Below, one piece after another: positions 8,504-17,811 of a stretch of 64,000 nt of DNA. Position 1 is the stretch's first letter; every line of letters starts with the position of its first letter. The notes under the pieces were generated by a model. The model did no database searches, had not been told where the DNA came from, and saw only the letters and a program-made list of their open reading frames with translations. Position numbers and translations under genes: made by a program. This DNA is from Halomonas daqiaonensis (GTDB taxonomy: Bacteria; Pseudomonadota; Gammaproteobacteria; Pseudomonadales; Halomonadaceae), in assembly GCF_900109725.1 (NCBI RefSeq), contig NZ_FOBC01000014.1, positions 1 to 64,000 of the forward strand. Direction: 5' to 3'.

Positions 8504-9760
8504 ATGCAGACGAATTTTACCGAGGAAGACCTCCAGAAACCGCATATCCGCGAGGCCGATCGGGTGCTGCGCACCTGCGTGCACTGCGGCTTCTGCAATG
8601 CCACCTGCCCCACCTACCAGCTGCTGGGCGACGAGCGTGACGGCCCGCGCGGGCGCATCTACCTGATGAAGGAGATGCTAGAGAGCCCGGAAGACGACAC
8701 CCAGGTCACCGAGGAGACCCGGCTGCACCTCGATCGCTGCCTCACCTGCCGCAACTGCGAGACCACCTGCCCTTCCGGGGTGGAATACCACAAGTTGCTC
8801 GACATCGGCCGTGCCGAGATCGAGCGGCGGGTGCCTCGCAAGCCAGCCGACCGCGCCCTCCGTTACGGACTGCGCAAGGCGCTGGTGGAGCCCGGGCGCT
8901 TCAAGGCGTTGCTCAAGCTGGGCCAGACCTTCCGTCCGCTGGTGCCCGGGTCACTCCGGGACAAGATGCCCCCGGCCCCGGTGGATGCGGGCACCCGCCC
9001 CAAGGGCAAGCGCCATGCGCGACAGATGTTGATCCTCGAGGGCTGCGTACAGCCCGGGCTATCGCCCAACACCAACGCCGCCACCGCGCGGGTGCTGGAT
9101 CAACTGGGGATCGGCCTGACCCCGGCCCCAGAAGCTGGCTGCTGCGGCGCCATCGACTTCCACCTCAACGCCCAGGACGATGGCCGCGCCCGCATCCGCG
9201 CCAACATCGACGCCTGGTGGCCGCATATCGAGAAAGAGGGCAAGAAAGAGGGCGAGGCCGGCATCGAAGCGATCGTCCAGACCGCCAGCGGCTGCGGCGC
9301 CTTCGTCAAGGAGTATGGCGAGATGCTCGCCGACGACCCCGACTACGCGCACAAGGCCGAGCGCATCAGCGAGCTGGCCAAGGATCTGGTGGAAGTGCTT
9401 CGGGACGAGGATCTCGACGTCCTCGCAGTGAAGGAGCGCCGCCGCCTCGCCTTTCAGTGTCCCTGCACCCTACAGCACGCCCAGAAACTGGGCGGCGCCG
9501 TGGAGAAGGTGCTCGGCCGGCTCGGCTTCGCGCTTACTCCAGTGCAGGACGCCCACCTCTGCTGCGGCTCGGCGGGCACCTATTCCATCACCCAGCCGGA
9601 GCTTGCTACCCAATTGCGCAACAACAAGCTCGACAACCTCGAGGCCGGCAATCCGGAAGTGATCGTCACCGCCAATATCGGCTGCCAGACCCACCTGGCC
9701 GGCGCCAACCGCACCCCGGTGCGACACTGGATCGAAATCGTCGATGAGGCACTGGCATGA
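8504..9760 (+). CDS. glcF: Glycolate oxidase iron-sulfur subunit GlcF
   Basis: 418 residues. Two ferredoxin-type 4Fe-4S motifs lie near the N-terminus, [20 protein letters not shown] (about residues 26-45) and [20 protein letters not shown] (about 79-98). Two CCG domains follow, with [12 protein letters not shown] and [12 protein letters not shown]. This is the standard layout of GlcF and related lactate-utilisation proteins, which pass electrons from the flavin subunits to quinone. It begins directly after glcE. A 131-bp structured repeat separates it from glcG. Confidence 0.95.
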   Translation: MQTNFTEEDLQKPHIREADRVLRTCVHCGFCNATCPTYQLLGDERDGPRGRIYLMKEMLESPEDDTQVTEETRLHLDRCLTCRNCETTCPSGVEYHKLLDIGRAEIERRVPRKPADRALRYGLRKALVEPGRFKALLKLGQTFRPLVPGSLRDKMPPAPVDAGTRPKGKRHARQMLILEGCVQPGLSPNTNAATARVLDQLGIGLTPAPEAGCCGAIDFHLNAQDDGRARIRANIDAWWPHIEKEGKKEGEAGIEAIVQTASGCGAFVKEYGEMLADDPDYAHKAERISELAKDLVEVLRDEDLDVLAVKERRRLAFQCPCTLQHAQKLGGAVEKVLGRLGFALTPVQDAHLCCGSAGTYSITQPELATQLRNNKLDNLEAGNPEVIVTANIGCQTHLAGANRTPVRHWIEIVDEALA

Positions 9761-9775
9761 TGCTTACCTCGAACT

Positions 9776-9906
9776 GATAGCGAGGGGCGTCGTTGGCAAG
9801 CCGAAGGGGAGGTCCTACGCCATGGATGGCGTCGGTAGCGTACAAGGATGTATTCACAGCGCCTCCCTGCAGGCTTGCCGACGAGGCAGCCCCGAGTCTT
9901 GCTATC
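9776..9906. repeat. 131-bp imperfect palindrome with internal hairpins (dispersed-repeat candidate)
   Basis: The outer arms are GATAGC (9776-9781) and GCTATC (9901-9906), followed inward by GGGGC/GCCCC, TCGTTGGCAAGCC paired with GGCTTGCCGACGA (one G-T wobble), and GGGAGG/CCTCCC. Inside lie two further hairpins: ACGCCAT-GG-ATGGCGT and TACA-AGGA-TGTA. The whole intergenic space between glcF and glcG is taken up by this fold. No second copy was found in the window. I recall similar strings recurring between genes in Halomonas genomes but could not verify this. It could be a REP/MITE-like element or a structured RNA affecting glcG. Confidence 0.6.
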
Positions 9907-9941
9907 CGTTATAGCTTCACTCAAATAAAGGAATCCTACTG

Positions 9942-10343
9942 ATGAACACCAAGTCCGTACTGACCCTGGATGACGTCAATGCCATCCTCGATGCCGCCCA
10001 GCAGGAAGCCCAGGCCAATAGCTGGGCCGTGACCGTGGCCGTGGCCGACGACGGCGGCCACCTGCTCGGCCTGCGCCGCCTCGATGGCGCCCCGCCCTTC
10101 AGCGCCGAGGTCGCCACAGAGAAGGCACGCAATGCCGCCATCGGGCGCAAGGAGACCCAGGTCTTCGAGGACATGATCAACAACGGCCGGACCGCCTTCG
10201 TGACGGCACCCTTGAAGGCCCTGCTGGCCGGCGGGGTACCGGTACTCGTCAACGGGCAAGTCGCCGGCAGCGTCGGCATTTCCGGTGTCAAGCCGGACCA
10301 GGATGTCCAGGTCGCCAAGGCCGGCGTCGCCGCCATCGGCTGA
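9942..10343 (+). CDS. glcG: GlcG/HbpS family heme-binding protein
   Basis: 133 residues, preceded by AAAGGAATCC. The sequence SWAVTVAVADDGGHLLGLRR, AEVATEKARNAAIGRKET and the Gly-rich GGVPVLVNGQVAGSVGISG define the GlcG/HbpS (DUF336) fold. Members bind heme or small cofactors; GlcG is encoded in many glycolate operons but its role there is not settled. It probably belongs to the glc transcription unit although the structured repeat intervenes. A bidirectional hairpin follows. The protein lacks the N-terminal signal peptide of secreted HbpS, so it is probably cytoplasmic. Confidence 0.88.
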   Translation: MNTKSVLTLDDVNAILDAAQQEAQANSWAVTVAVADDGGHLLGLRRLDGAPPFSAEVATEKARNAAIGRKETQVFEDMINNGRTAFVTAPLKALLAGGVPVLVNGQVAGSVGISGVKPDQDVQVAKAGVAAIG

Positions 10344-10362
10344 GGCAACTGCCTCCTAAAAG

Positions 10363-10385
10363 ACAGGCCCCACTTGGGGGCCTGT
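10363..10385. terminator. Bidirectional terminator between glcG and the BCCT gene
   Basis: ACAGGCCCC (10363-10371) pairs perfectly with GGGGCCTGT (10377-10385). T-rich bases follow on both strands, and the element sits between two convergent genes. Confidence 0.7.
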
Positions 10386-10413
10386 TTCGCCACGATGACA
10401 CGCGCGACGTTTA

Positions 10414-12072
10414 TCAATCGTGCAGGCGATACAGCTCGCCATTCAGCGCCGTGACGATGGAGTAACACATCAGCAGCATCACGATGGAGAACGGAATAGC
10501 CGTCGCAGTCACCCCCGCCTGAAGCGCCGACAGACCACCACCGATCAGCAGCACGATGGCGATCAAGCCCTCCACCGATGCCCAGAACATCCGCTGGGTC
10601 CGGGGTGCATCAACCTTGCCGCCAGCGGTGATGGTATCGATCACCAGCGACCCCGAATCCGACGAGGTAACGAAGAAAATCAGCGCTAGGACGATCCCGA
10701 GGGTGGACATCAGCCCCGTCAGCGGCAACTCGTTGAGCATGCCGAACAACGACAGCTCGGGGCTGTAGTTGTCGATCACGTACTCCTTGACCAGGCTGCT
10801 GGCGGGATCGGCGTAAAGCTGATCGAGGGCGGTGGCACCGAAGACGCCCATCCAGACGAAAATGAACAGGCTGGGAATCACCAGCACGCAGGTCACGAAC
10901 TCGCGGACCGTGCGGCCGCGCGAGACCCGGGCGATGAACATGCCGACGAACGGCGCCCAACTGATCCACCAGGCCCAGTAGAAGATCGTCCACGCCTGAC
11001 GGTAGGCGTCGTCGTCACGCCCGAAGGGTGCCGACAGCGCGGCGAACTCCGTCACGTAGGTCGTAAGCCCCGTCCAGAAGCCGCTCAGTGCGACCAGGGT
11101 CGGGCCGGCGAACAGCACGAAGAAGAAGAACAGCACGGCCAGGAACATGTTGATCTCGGAGAGCTTCTTCACACCACCTTCGAGTCCTCGCCACACCGAT
11201 ACAAGGGCTACCGCCGTGACCAGGACAATGATGATGACCTGAGTGGCGGTACTCACTTCCAGGCCGAACACGAAGTTCATCCCCGCATTGGCCTGCTGTG
11301 CCCCCAGGCCCAATGAGGTTGCCAGTCCGAACAGGGTGGAAAATACCGCGAGGATGTCGATCGCATGTCCCCACCAGCCCCAGACACGATCGCCAAGGAT
11401 CGGAAAGAACGCCGAACGAATGGAAAAGGGCAGGCCCTTGTTGTACGTGAAGATGCTCAGCGCCAGGGCCATCACCACATAGACGGCCCAGCCGTGGATA
11501 CCCCAGTGGAGGTAGGTGCCGGCAATACCCAGGTTGGTTGCTTCGGCGATGGCCTCCGGGTTCAGCTCTCCGTCGGATCCGAAAGGTGAGGGAATCCCCA
11601 GTGGCAGGGAAACGTTGGCGTGATAGACCGGCTCCAGCACACCGAAAAACAGGAGGCCGATGCCTATCCCGGCAGCGAACAGCATAGAGAACCAGGATAG
11701 ATAACCATATTCCGGTCGAGCATCGGGGCCACCCAGCCGGATCTTCCCATGAGGCAACACGACGAGTGCCAGGCAGAACAGGATGAAGAAATCCACCACG
11801 ATCATGAAATACCAGTCCAGCGTACCTGTAGAGAAGGCGACGATGGACTGGAACATGTTCCCGGCTCGCTCAGGGAACAGCAGGGTGAGCACGATGAAGA
11901 TGACCGAGGCAATCGCCGATACAATAAACACCCGGTTGTGAATATCGAAGCCGAAGGGACCCAACTGCCCCTCGATATTATCCTGGCCAACGACATAGTC
12001 CGTATCCATGTCGCTGTTCGCTGCGTGCGATGACTGATCACTTGGATCTTTCGGATCCTTGGGATCGTTCAT
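10414..12072 (-). CDS. BCCT-family betaine/choline/carnitine transporter
   Basis: 552 residues with an AGAGGAAG ribosome site. Twelve hydrophobic segments follow an acidic, charged N-terminus. The family signature is visible as FYWAWWISWAPFVGMFIARV, followed by SRGRTVREF. Earlier, GIGLLFFGVLEPVYH and HWGIHGWAVYVVMALALSIF are also typical of BCCT proteins. These sodium- or proton-coupled carriers take up compatible solutes such as glycine betaine, choline and carnitine, a normal trait of a halophile. No bet genes flank it. Its promoter lies in the 90-bp gap to the divergent EamA exporter gene. Confidence 0.92.
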   Translation of the reverse strand: MNDPKDPKDPSDQSSHAANSDMDTDYVVGQDNIEGQLGPFGFDIHNRVFIVSAIASVIFIVLTLLFPERAGNMFQSIVAFSTGTLDWYFMIVVDFFILFCLALVVLPHGKIRLGGPDARPEYGYLSWFSMLFAAGIGIGLLFFGVLEPVYHANVSLPLGIPSPFGSDGELNPEAIAEATNLGIAGTYLHWGIHGWAVYVVMALALSIFTYNKGLPFSIRSAFFPILGDRVWGWWGHAIDILAVFSTLFGLATSLGLGAQQANAGMNFVFGLEVSTATQVIIIVLVTAVALVSVWRGLEGGVKKLSEINMFLAVLFFFFVLFAGPTLVALSGFWTGLTTYVTEFAALSAPFGRDDDAYRQAWTIFYWAWWISWAPFVGMFIARVSRGRTVREFVTCVLVIPSLFIFVWMGVFGATALDQLYADPASSLVKEYVIDNYSPELSLFGMLNELPLTGLMSTLGIVLALIFFVTSSDSGSLVIDTITAGGKVDAPRTQRMFWASVEGLIAIVLLIGGGLSALQAGVTATAIPFSIVMLLMCYSIVTALNGELYRLHD

Positions 12073-12180
12073 GGCAGACTTCCTCTGACGATGGGGTGTG
12101 GGGGATCATGAGCTTACCATGCAGACTCTTCAAGCCTCCGACAGCACGAGGCCACCGACTCAATGCCTGCAGGACACACC

Positions 12181-13101
12181 ATGCCATTGCTCCATTTCCT
12201 GCCCCCGCTGGGCGCCGTGCTGATCTGGTCAGGGAACATGACCATCAACCAGCTCACCGTGGGTAGCATCGCCCCCAGCAGCATCGCCTTCCTGCGCTGG
12301 GTGCTGGCGCTGGCCGTGCTAACTCCCTTCGTACTGCCCCTGGCCTGGCGCCATCGCGACGCCATCCGCCGCCAGTGGCCGAAGCTCGCCCTGCTGGGAC
12401 TGCTGGGCATGGCCATGTGGCAGGGCCTGGCCTACGTGGCCGCCGAGACCACCTCGGCCACCAACATGGGCATCCTGGCCGCCATGGTTCCGCTACTGAC
12501 CGTGCTGCTCAGTGCGCTGATCCTGCGCGAGGCGCCGAGCCTCGGTGGCACCCTCGGCGGCGTGCTGGCACTGGTCGGGGTGTCGGTTCTGCTGGGGCAC
12601 GGCGACCCGCGGTCGCTGCTCGAGCTGCAGGTCGTCCCCGGCGATGCACTGATGGTGGTGGCCGCCACCTGCTACGCCCTCTACGGGGTGATGCTCAAGC
12701 GCTGGCCCTTGGACATGCCACCCTGGGTGGTGCTCTACCTCCAGGCGGCCTTTGCCACCCTCTTCCTGCTGCCCGGCTACCTGATAGGCCCCATGACCCC
12801 GGTGGATGGTCACAACGTCTGGCTGATCCTCTATGCGGGCATTCCCGCCTCGATCATCACCACCTTCCTGTGGATGCGAGCCATCCGCCAGATCGGTGCC
12901 AGCCAGGCCAGCATCTTCATCAACCTGATGCCACTGTTCAGCGCACTGATCGCCATGGCTTTCCTCAGTGAGCGGATCGCGCTGTTCCACCTGGTCGGTG
13001 GGGCCCTGGTGCTTGCCGGGGTGATCATGGCCCAGACCCTGACCCGGCCACTGAAAAGGCTGCCAGCAGCGCCGACGCACCTCGACAGGGGCCCACGCTG
13101 A
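12181..13101 (+). CDS. EamA/DMT-family transporter
   Basis: 306 residues and about ten hydrophobic segments, made of two repeated EamA units. The first contains VLIWSGNMTINQLTVGSIAP and FLRWVLALAVL; the second contains DALMVVAATCYALYGVMLKR and ends with ALIAMAFLSERIALFHLVGG. An in-frame ATG at 12163 exists but lacks a ribosome site, whereas AGGA lies seven bases before the ATG at 12181, so the later start is chosen. Members export or import amino acids, metabolites or drugs; the substrate is not predictable. Confidence 0.85.
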   Translation: MPLLHFLPPLGAVLIWSGNMTINQLTVGSIAPSSIAFLRWVLALAVLTPFVLPLAWRHRDAIRRQWPKLALLGLLGMAMWQGLAYVAAETTSATNMGILAAMVPLLTVLLSALILREAPSLGGTLGGVLALVGVSVLLGHGDPRSLLELQVVPGDALMVVAATCYALYGVMLKRWPLDMPPWVVLYLQAAFATLFLLPGYLIGPMTPVDGHNVWLILYAGIPASIITTFLWMRAIRQIGASQASIFINLMPLFSALIAMAFLSERIALFHLVGGALVLAGVIMAQTLTRPLKRLPAAPTHLDRGPR

Positions 13102-13151
13102 GCATGTTAGACTGCTGCGAGATTACCTCCTGACACAAAAAAGGACGCTTC

Positions 13152-14723
13152 ATGTCCCTCGACGACCTGCACCTCAACCTGCGTAACCTGACCCCGGACG
13201 ACTATCCACAGCTTCAGACCCTGATGGACCGGGTCTACGACGACATCGGCGGCGCCTGGCCGAAACCCACCATCGACAAGCTGATCAAGGAGTTTCCCGA
13301 CGGGCAGATCGTCATCGAGGATGACGAGATCATCGTCGGCGTGGCCCTGACCGCACTGGTGGACTATGACACCTTCTCCAATCCACACCGCTACGACGAC
13401 CTGATCGGCAAGCGAGAGACCATCCTCAACGACGCCGATGGCGATGCCATGTACGGGCTCGACGTGCTGATCCACCCGGACTATCGCGGCTACCGGCTGG
13501 GTCGGCGCCTCTACGAGGCGCGCAAGGAACTCTGCCGCTCCATGAACCTCAGGGCGATACTCGCCGGTGGGCGCATCCCCCAGTATCACGAGCATGCCCA
13601 GGAGCTATCCCCGGCCGAGTACCTCGACAAGGTGGCCCGTAAGGAGATCCACGATCCCATTCTCTCCTTCCAACTGGCCAACGACTTCCAGGTCAAGCGC
13701 CTGCTGCGCAAGTACCTGCCGGAAGATGAGAAATCCCAGGGCTATGCCACCCTGCTGGAGTGGAACAACATCCTCTTCGAGCCGGCGGAACGGGTGCTGG
13801 AGAACCGTCCTACCCAAGTACGGGTCGGCGCCGTGCAGTGGCAGATGCGCGAATTCGACTCGGTGGAGGCGGTGCTGCAACAGGTGGAGTACTTTGTCGA
13901 CGCGCTTTCCGACTACAAGAGCGACTTTGCGGTCTTCCCTGAGCTGTTCAATGCCCCGCTGATGGGCCTGCAGGACCGTGCCGCCCAGCAGGACCAGATG
14001 GCCGCCGTGCGCTTCCTGGCCGGCTTTACCGAACGGTTCAAGACCGAGCTGTCGCGCATGGCGGTCTCCTACAACATCAACATCATCGCCGGCTCGATGA
14101 TCGAGGTGGGCGAGGACGACCGCCTCTACAACATCGCCTACCTCTGCCATCGTGACGGCAGCATCGAGCGCCAGGCCAAGCTGCACATCACGCCCCAGGA
14201 GCGCCGCGACTGGGTGATCGAGGGTGGCGACGAACTGCTGGTGTTCGAGACCGATGCCGGCCGAGTGGGCATCCAGATCTGCTATGACGTGGAATTTCCC
14301 GAACTCTCGCGCCTGCTCGCCGACCAGGACATGGACATCCTCTTCGTGCCCTTCTGGACCGACACCAAGAATGGCTACCTGCGGGTGCGCCACTGTGCCC
14401 AGGCGCGGGCCATCGAGAACGAGTGCTACGTGGTGCTGTGCGGCAGTGTGGGCAACGTGCCCTCCATCGAGAACCTGGACATCCAGTACGCCCAGTCGTC
14501 GGTCTTCTCGCCCTCGGACTTCGCCTTCCCCCACGATGCCGTGCTCTCGGAGACCACGCCCAATACCGAGATGATCATGTTCTCGGACCTCGACCTGACC
14601 CGCTTGACCGTGGTGAGGGCCGAAGGCTCGGTGACCAACCTCAAGGACCGCCGCAAGGACCTCTTCGACCTACGCTGGCGCGACTGGTCGTGGAAGTCCG
14701 GAGCCGACCTTGAGGAGAGCTGA
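13152..14723 (+). CDS. Bifunctional GNAT acetyltransferase / carbon-nitrogen hydrolase
   Basis: 523 residues. The N-terminal part (about 1-215) is a GNAT domain: GLDVLIHPDYRGYRLGRRLY is the acetyl-CoA-binding motif A. From about residue 224 a nitrilase-superfamily domain begins (QVRVGAVQWQMREFDSVEAV). Its catalytic triad is visible as Glu264 in VFPELFNAP, Lys343 in QAKLHITPQ and Cys377 in IQICYDVEFPE. The nitrilase half therefore appears active, with probable amidase activity on an unknown substrate. The same two-domain architecture is widespread in bacteria as an uncharacterised protein. The gene is five bases from mtfA and likely co-transcribed with it. Confidence 0.9.
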   Translation: MSLDDLHLNLRNLTPDDYPQLQTLMDRVYDDIGGAWPKPTIDKLIKEFPDGQIVIEDDEIIVGVALTALVDYDTFSNPHRYDDLIGKRETILNDADGDAMYGLDVLIHPDYRGYRLGRRLYEARKELCRSMNLRAILAGGRIPQYHEHAQELSPAEYLDKVARKEIHDPILSFQLANDFQVKRLLRKYLPEDEKSQGYATLLEWNNILFEPAERVLENRPTQVRVGAVQWQMREFDSVEAVLQQVEYFVDALSDYKSDFAVFPELFNAPLMGLQDRAAQQDQMAAVRFLAGFTERFKTELSRMAVSYNINIIAGSMIEVGEDDRLYNIAYLCHRDGSIERQAKLHITPQERRDWVIEGGDELLVFETDAGRVGIQICYDVEFPELSRLLADQDMDILFVPFWTDTKNGYLRVRHCAQARAIENECYVVLCGSVGNVPSIENLDIQYAQSSVFSPSDFAFPHDAVLSETTPNTEMIMFSDLDLTRLTVVRAEGSVTNLKDRRKDLFDLRWRDWSWKSGADLEES

Positions 14724-14727
14724 GGCG

Positions 14728-15597
14728 ATGCTGGACCGCCTGCGCCGCTGGCGAGCGGCGCGCTTCGAGGCCCGCCACCCGCTGCCCGAAGCCGAGTGGC
14801 GCGAAGCCCGCGCCCGCCTGCCACTCCTGGCGGCGCTTTCCGATGACGAGGCAGCACGTCTCGGCTGGCGGGCCTGGCGCCTGCTGCATGCCAAACACGT
14901 CAGCCTGCATCCGGAACTCGCCGAGAGAACATCCTTCGACCTGCCGGCCCAACTCGCCCTGGCCGCCCAGGCCTGCCTGCTGACTCTGGGCTGGGATGAA
15001 GAGGAGCACCAGGAGGCGTTCGCCAATGTCCACGAGATCCTCATCCTTCCGGAGGCCTTCCGACGCAAGGTGGAGGAGATGGACGAGGCCGGTGTGGTCC
15101 ACGAGTACGTCGACGAGCGGGCCGGCGAGACCTCACACCAGGGGCCGGTGGTGGTCTCCTTTCCCGACCTCATGGAGAGCGGCGACTTCACCGGCTTCAA
15201 CGTGCTGATCCACGAGCTGGCCCACAAGCTCGACCTGGGCAACTCCCTGGATGTGGACGGCTTCCCGCCCCTGCCGCAGGAGATCGATCCCAGAGAATGG
15301 CACCGAGTCTTCATGGCCGTCTGGGAGGACCTCCAGGCGCGCCTGGCGCAAGGCGAACCGACGCCCATCGACGACTACGCGGCCACCCACCCCGGCGAGT
15401 GCTTTGCGGTCTGCTGCGAGCATTTCTTCACGGCCCCAGACGTGCTGCAGCAAGCCTATCCCGCGCTCCATGACCTGCTGGTGCGCTATTTCCGTCAGGA
15501 TCCCCTGTCACGCTGCTCGCCCGTCGCGATGCCTCAACCCGAGTCAGCGTCCACCTCGCGGCACAGCCACGACCACAGCAGCGACGCCTCATCCTGA
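14728..15597 (+). CDS. mtfA: MtfA-like zinc metallopeptidase (M90 family)
   Basis: 289 residues from the ATG at 14728, which is preceded by GAGGAGAGCTGAGG; an alternative TTG six codons upstream overlaps the previous stop. The zinc motif HELAH (residues 162-166) sits in LIHELAHKLDLGNSLDVDGFP, and the downstream Glu in HPGECFAVCCEHFF completes the M90/DUF980 pattern. The N-terminal WREARARLPLLAALSDDEAARL segment is also typical. In Escherichia coli MtfA binds the glucose repressor Mlc and has aminopeptidase activity. Mlc is not in this window. The 3' end overlaps the convergent LysR gene by 64 bases. Confidence 0.88.
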   Translation: MLDRLRRWRAARFEARHPLPEAEWREARARLPLLAALSDDEAARLGWRAWRLLHAKHVSLHPELAERTSFDLPAQLALAAQACLLTLGWDEEEHQEAFANVHEILILPEAFRRKVEEMDEAGVVHEYVDERAGETSHQGPVVVSFPDLMESGDFTGFNVLIHELAHKLDLGNSLDVDGFPPLPQEIDPREWHRVFMAVWEDLQARLAQGEPTPIDDYAATHPGECFAVCCEHFFTAPDVLQQAYPALHDLLVRYFRQDPLSRCSPVAMPQPESASTSRHSHDHSSDASS

Positions 15598-16436
15598 CGC
15601 TGGCCACGTTCCGGACGTACCAGCCAGAAGCTCTCGTCGGTGGGCACAGCCAGGTCAAACGGCGCCACGAGGTCATCACGACGCTCGAACAGGCGGCAGT
15701 GTATCAATGCCACACCCCCGCCCTGGCTGGCCAGCGCCAGGGTCATGGCCTGGTTGTCGCAGGTCAGCGCCGGGCACTGCTGGTCGAGACCGACCACTCC
15801 GGCATGCTCTAGCCAGTTCGGCCAGCCCACGGCAAAGCCTGCCGCATGCAGCAGGGTCAATCCCGCCAGATCGGCGGGTGAGCCCAGGCAGCGTGCCAGC
15901 GCCGGAGCACACACCGGCAACAGGCTCTCGTCCCCCAGCGACAGTGCCTCCATGCCCAACCAGCCAGCGTGTCCGTAGCGGATCTCGATATCCGCCCCCT
16001 CGGGACCGAACTCACCGGACCAGATGGCGCTGACCAGTCGCACGGCGATCGCCGGGTGGGCACGATGGAAGGCCAGCAGCCGTGGCGCCAGCCAGTGCTG
16101 CTGGATGACCGGTGTGGTGCGAAGCGTCACCGAGCGTGCCGGTAGGCTACCGAAGACCTCGCGGGTGCCTTCACCGATGCGTGCGAACCCGTCGAGGATA
16201 CTGGGCAACCATGCCTGGCCCGCCGGTGTGAGCGTGAGACTTCGCGGATGACGAACGAAGAGCTTCTGCCCCAGGCGGTCCTCGAGCAGCCGGATACGCT
16301 GACTGATCGCCGCCTGGGTCACCCCCAGCTCACGACCGGCGGCGGTGAAGCTCAGTGTACGGGCGGCCGCCTCGAAGGCCTGCAGCCAGATCAAGGGAGG
16401 CAGGGAACTCAAGGCGATGTACTCAAGAAAAGACAC
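15534..16436 (-). CDS. LysR-family transcriptional regulator (GcvA-like)
   Basis: Up to 300 residues. The N-terminal winged helix is clear: LQAFEAAARTLSFTAAGREL, then GVTQAAISQRIRLLEDRLGQ, then LFVRHPRSLTLTPAGQAWL, closest in style to GcvA-type regulators. The rest is the periplasmic-binding-like effector domain. The start is uncertain: the GTG at 16436 lacks a clear ribosome site, and a TTG eight codons later would give the usual GcvA-type N-terminus. It is divergent from the dioxygenase gene at 16585, the usual arrangement for a LysR regulator and its target. Its 3' end overlaps mtfA tail to tail. Confidence 0.9.
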   Translation of the reverse strand: MSFLEYIALSSLPPLIWLQAFEAAARTLSFTAAGRELGVTQAAISQRIRLLEDRLGQKLFVRHPRSLTLTPAGQAWLPSILDGFARIGEGTREVFGSLPARSVTLRTTPVIQQHWLAPRLLAFHRAHPAIAVRLVSAIWSGEFGPEGADIEIRYGHAGWLGMEALSLGDESLLPVCAPALARCLGSPADLAGLTLLHAAGFAVGWPNWLEHAGVVGLDQQCPALTCDNQAMTLALASQGGGVALIHCRLFERRDDLVAPFDLAVPTDESFWLVRPERGQRQDEASLLWSWLCREVDADSG

Positions 16437-16584
16437 TCAAGGAAAGGTGCTCATGAAAAAGCTCGCTATAAGCTGTGCTTGGGCATAGGGGTCAGATTAA
16501 TCGTTTGTCAGTCGCCGGGGCAATCATCATCCTTGGGGCACTCGATCACGATAAACTACGACCCGACACACGAGGAGGTCCCGC

Positions 16585-17760
16585 ATGAACGTTGCCACCC
16601 CCCACGCCGTCAGCGCCGAATCCGTGGATATGCGCGAACTCGTTTCCTATGCCGAGGCGCCCGCGCTGCAGGACGGCCGCACCGACAACGCCGGCATGAC
16701 ACTGACCTGGGAAAACGGCGATTCAGGGCGTTTTCCCTGGATGTGGCTACGCGACCACTGCGCTTGCAGCGCCTGTCGCCATGCGCTGACCCGCGAGCGC
16801 CTCTTCCTGCCGCTGGAGGACGTGACCCGCCCCCGCGAGGCCCGCGTCGAGAACGGCAACCTGAATGTCACCTGGGAGGATGGCCACGAGAGCCTCTTCG
16901 ACGGCGGCTGGCTGCAACAGCGCCGCCCCGGAGTCGAGCCTGCGCCAACACTGCCCCATCCGCGGCCCTGGCCCGCTGACTTCACCCCCAGGCGGGTCGA
17001 TCACACTGCCTTCGTCGGCACGGTGGAGGGCGAACGGTCCTGGCTGGAAGCCCTGCTACGCGACGGCCTGGTGCTGCTCGAGAAAGGTCCGCTAGCCGAC
17101 GAGGAGGTCAGCCGCCTGGCCACGCGCATCGGTCCGCTGCGTGCCACCAACTTCGGCGCTCGCTTCGATGTCCAGTCCAAGCCCAACCCCAACAACGCCG
17201 CCTATACCGCCATCGGCCTGGCCCTGCATAGCGACCTGCCCAACTGGCGCCAGCCGCCGGACATCCAGCTCCTCTACTGCCTGGAGAACGACGCCGAAGG
17301 TGGCGAGTCGCAGTTTGCCGATGGCTACCAGGTCGCCGAGGTGCTGCGCCAGGAAGACCCCGAGGCCTTTCGCCTGCTCAGCGAGACGCCCATCGATTTC
17401 CGATTCCAGGACGAGGAGCAGGATATCGCCGTGCGCGCGCCGATCCTCACCTGCAACGCCGAAGGCCGGGTCGTGGACGTACGCTTCAATAACTGGATAC
17501 GCGACACCCTGCGCCTGCCCGCGGAGACCATCGATGCGTGGTACCGCGCCTACCGCCGTTTCTGGCACTTGCTGCACGACCCGCGCCACCAGATCGCGTT
17601 CTCCCTGGCCCCGGGCGAGATGGTCGCCTTCGACAATCGCCGCGTGCTGCACGGCCGTGGCGCCTTTGACCCCAATTCCGGGCGGCGCCATCTGCAGGGC
17701 ACCTATCTCGACCGCGACATGCTCGAGTCGCGCCTGCGGGTACTGGCCCGCCAGCCCTGA
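16585..17760 (+). CDS. Gamma-butyrobetaine dioxygenase-like (TauD/TfdA family)
   Basis: 391 residues with GAGGAGG before the ATG. The N-terminal DUF971-type domain carries the Cys-rich string MWLRDHCACSACRHALTRER (about residues 53-72), which binds zinc in gamma-butyrobetaine hydroxylases. The C-terminal domain is an Fe(II)/2-oxoglutarate dioxygenase, with the HxD pair in IGLALHSDLPNWRQPP and the distal His and Arg in RRVLHGRGAFD and RRHLQGTYLDRD. The family hydroxylates gamma-butyrobetaine to L-carnitine, or acts on related trimethylammonium compounds. It probably works in carnitine or betaine metabolism under control of the divergent LysR protein. Confidence 0.85.
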   Translation: MNVATPHAVSAESVDMRELVSYAEAPALQDGRTDNAGMTLTWENGDSGRFPWMWLRDHCACSACRHALTRERLFLPLEDVTRPREARVENGNLNVTWEDGHESLFDGGWLQQRRPGVEPAPTLPHPRPWPADFTPRRVDHTAFVGTVEGERSWLEALLRDGLVLLEKGPLADEEVSRLATRIGPLRATNFGARFDVQSKPNPNNAAYTAIGLALHSDLPNWRQPPDIQLLYCLENDAEGGESQFADGYQVAEVLRQEDPEAFRLLSETPIDFRFQDEEQDIAVRAPILTCNAEGRVVDVRFNNWIRDTLRLPAETIDAWYRAYRRFWHLLHDPRHQIAFSLAPGEMVAFDNRRVLHGRGAFDPNSGRRHLQGTYLDRDMLESRLRVLARQP

Positions 17761-17811
17761 GTCACGAGAGGAGTCTTGCTGGCGGGGATTTCGCTGAAAG
17801 AGATCGTTGCC

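Noticed and set aside
7144..8613. A 489-codon minus-strand frame opposite glcD, glcE and glcF
   Set aside because: It crosses three well-supported genes and its translation has no motif; the glc frames carry clear FAD and Fe-S motifs.
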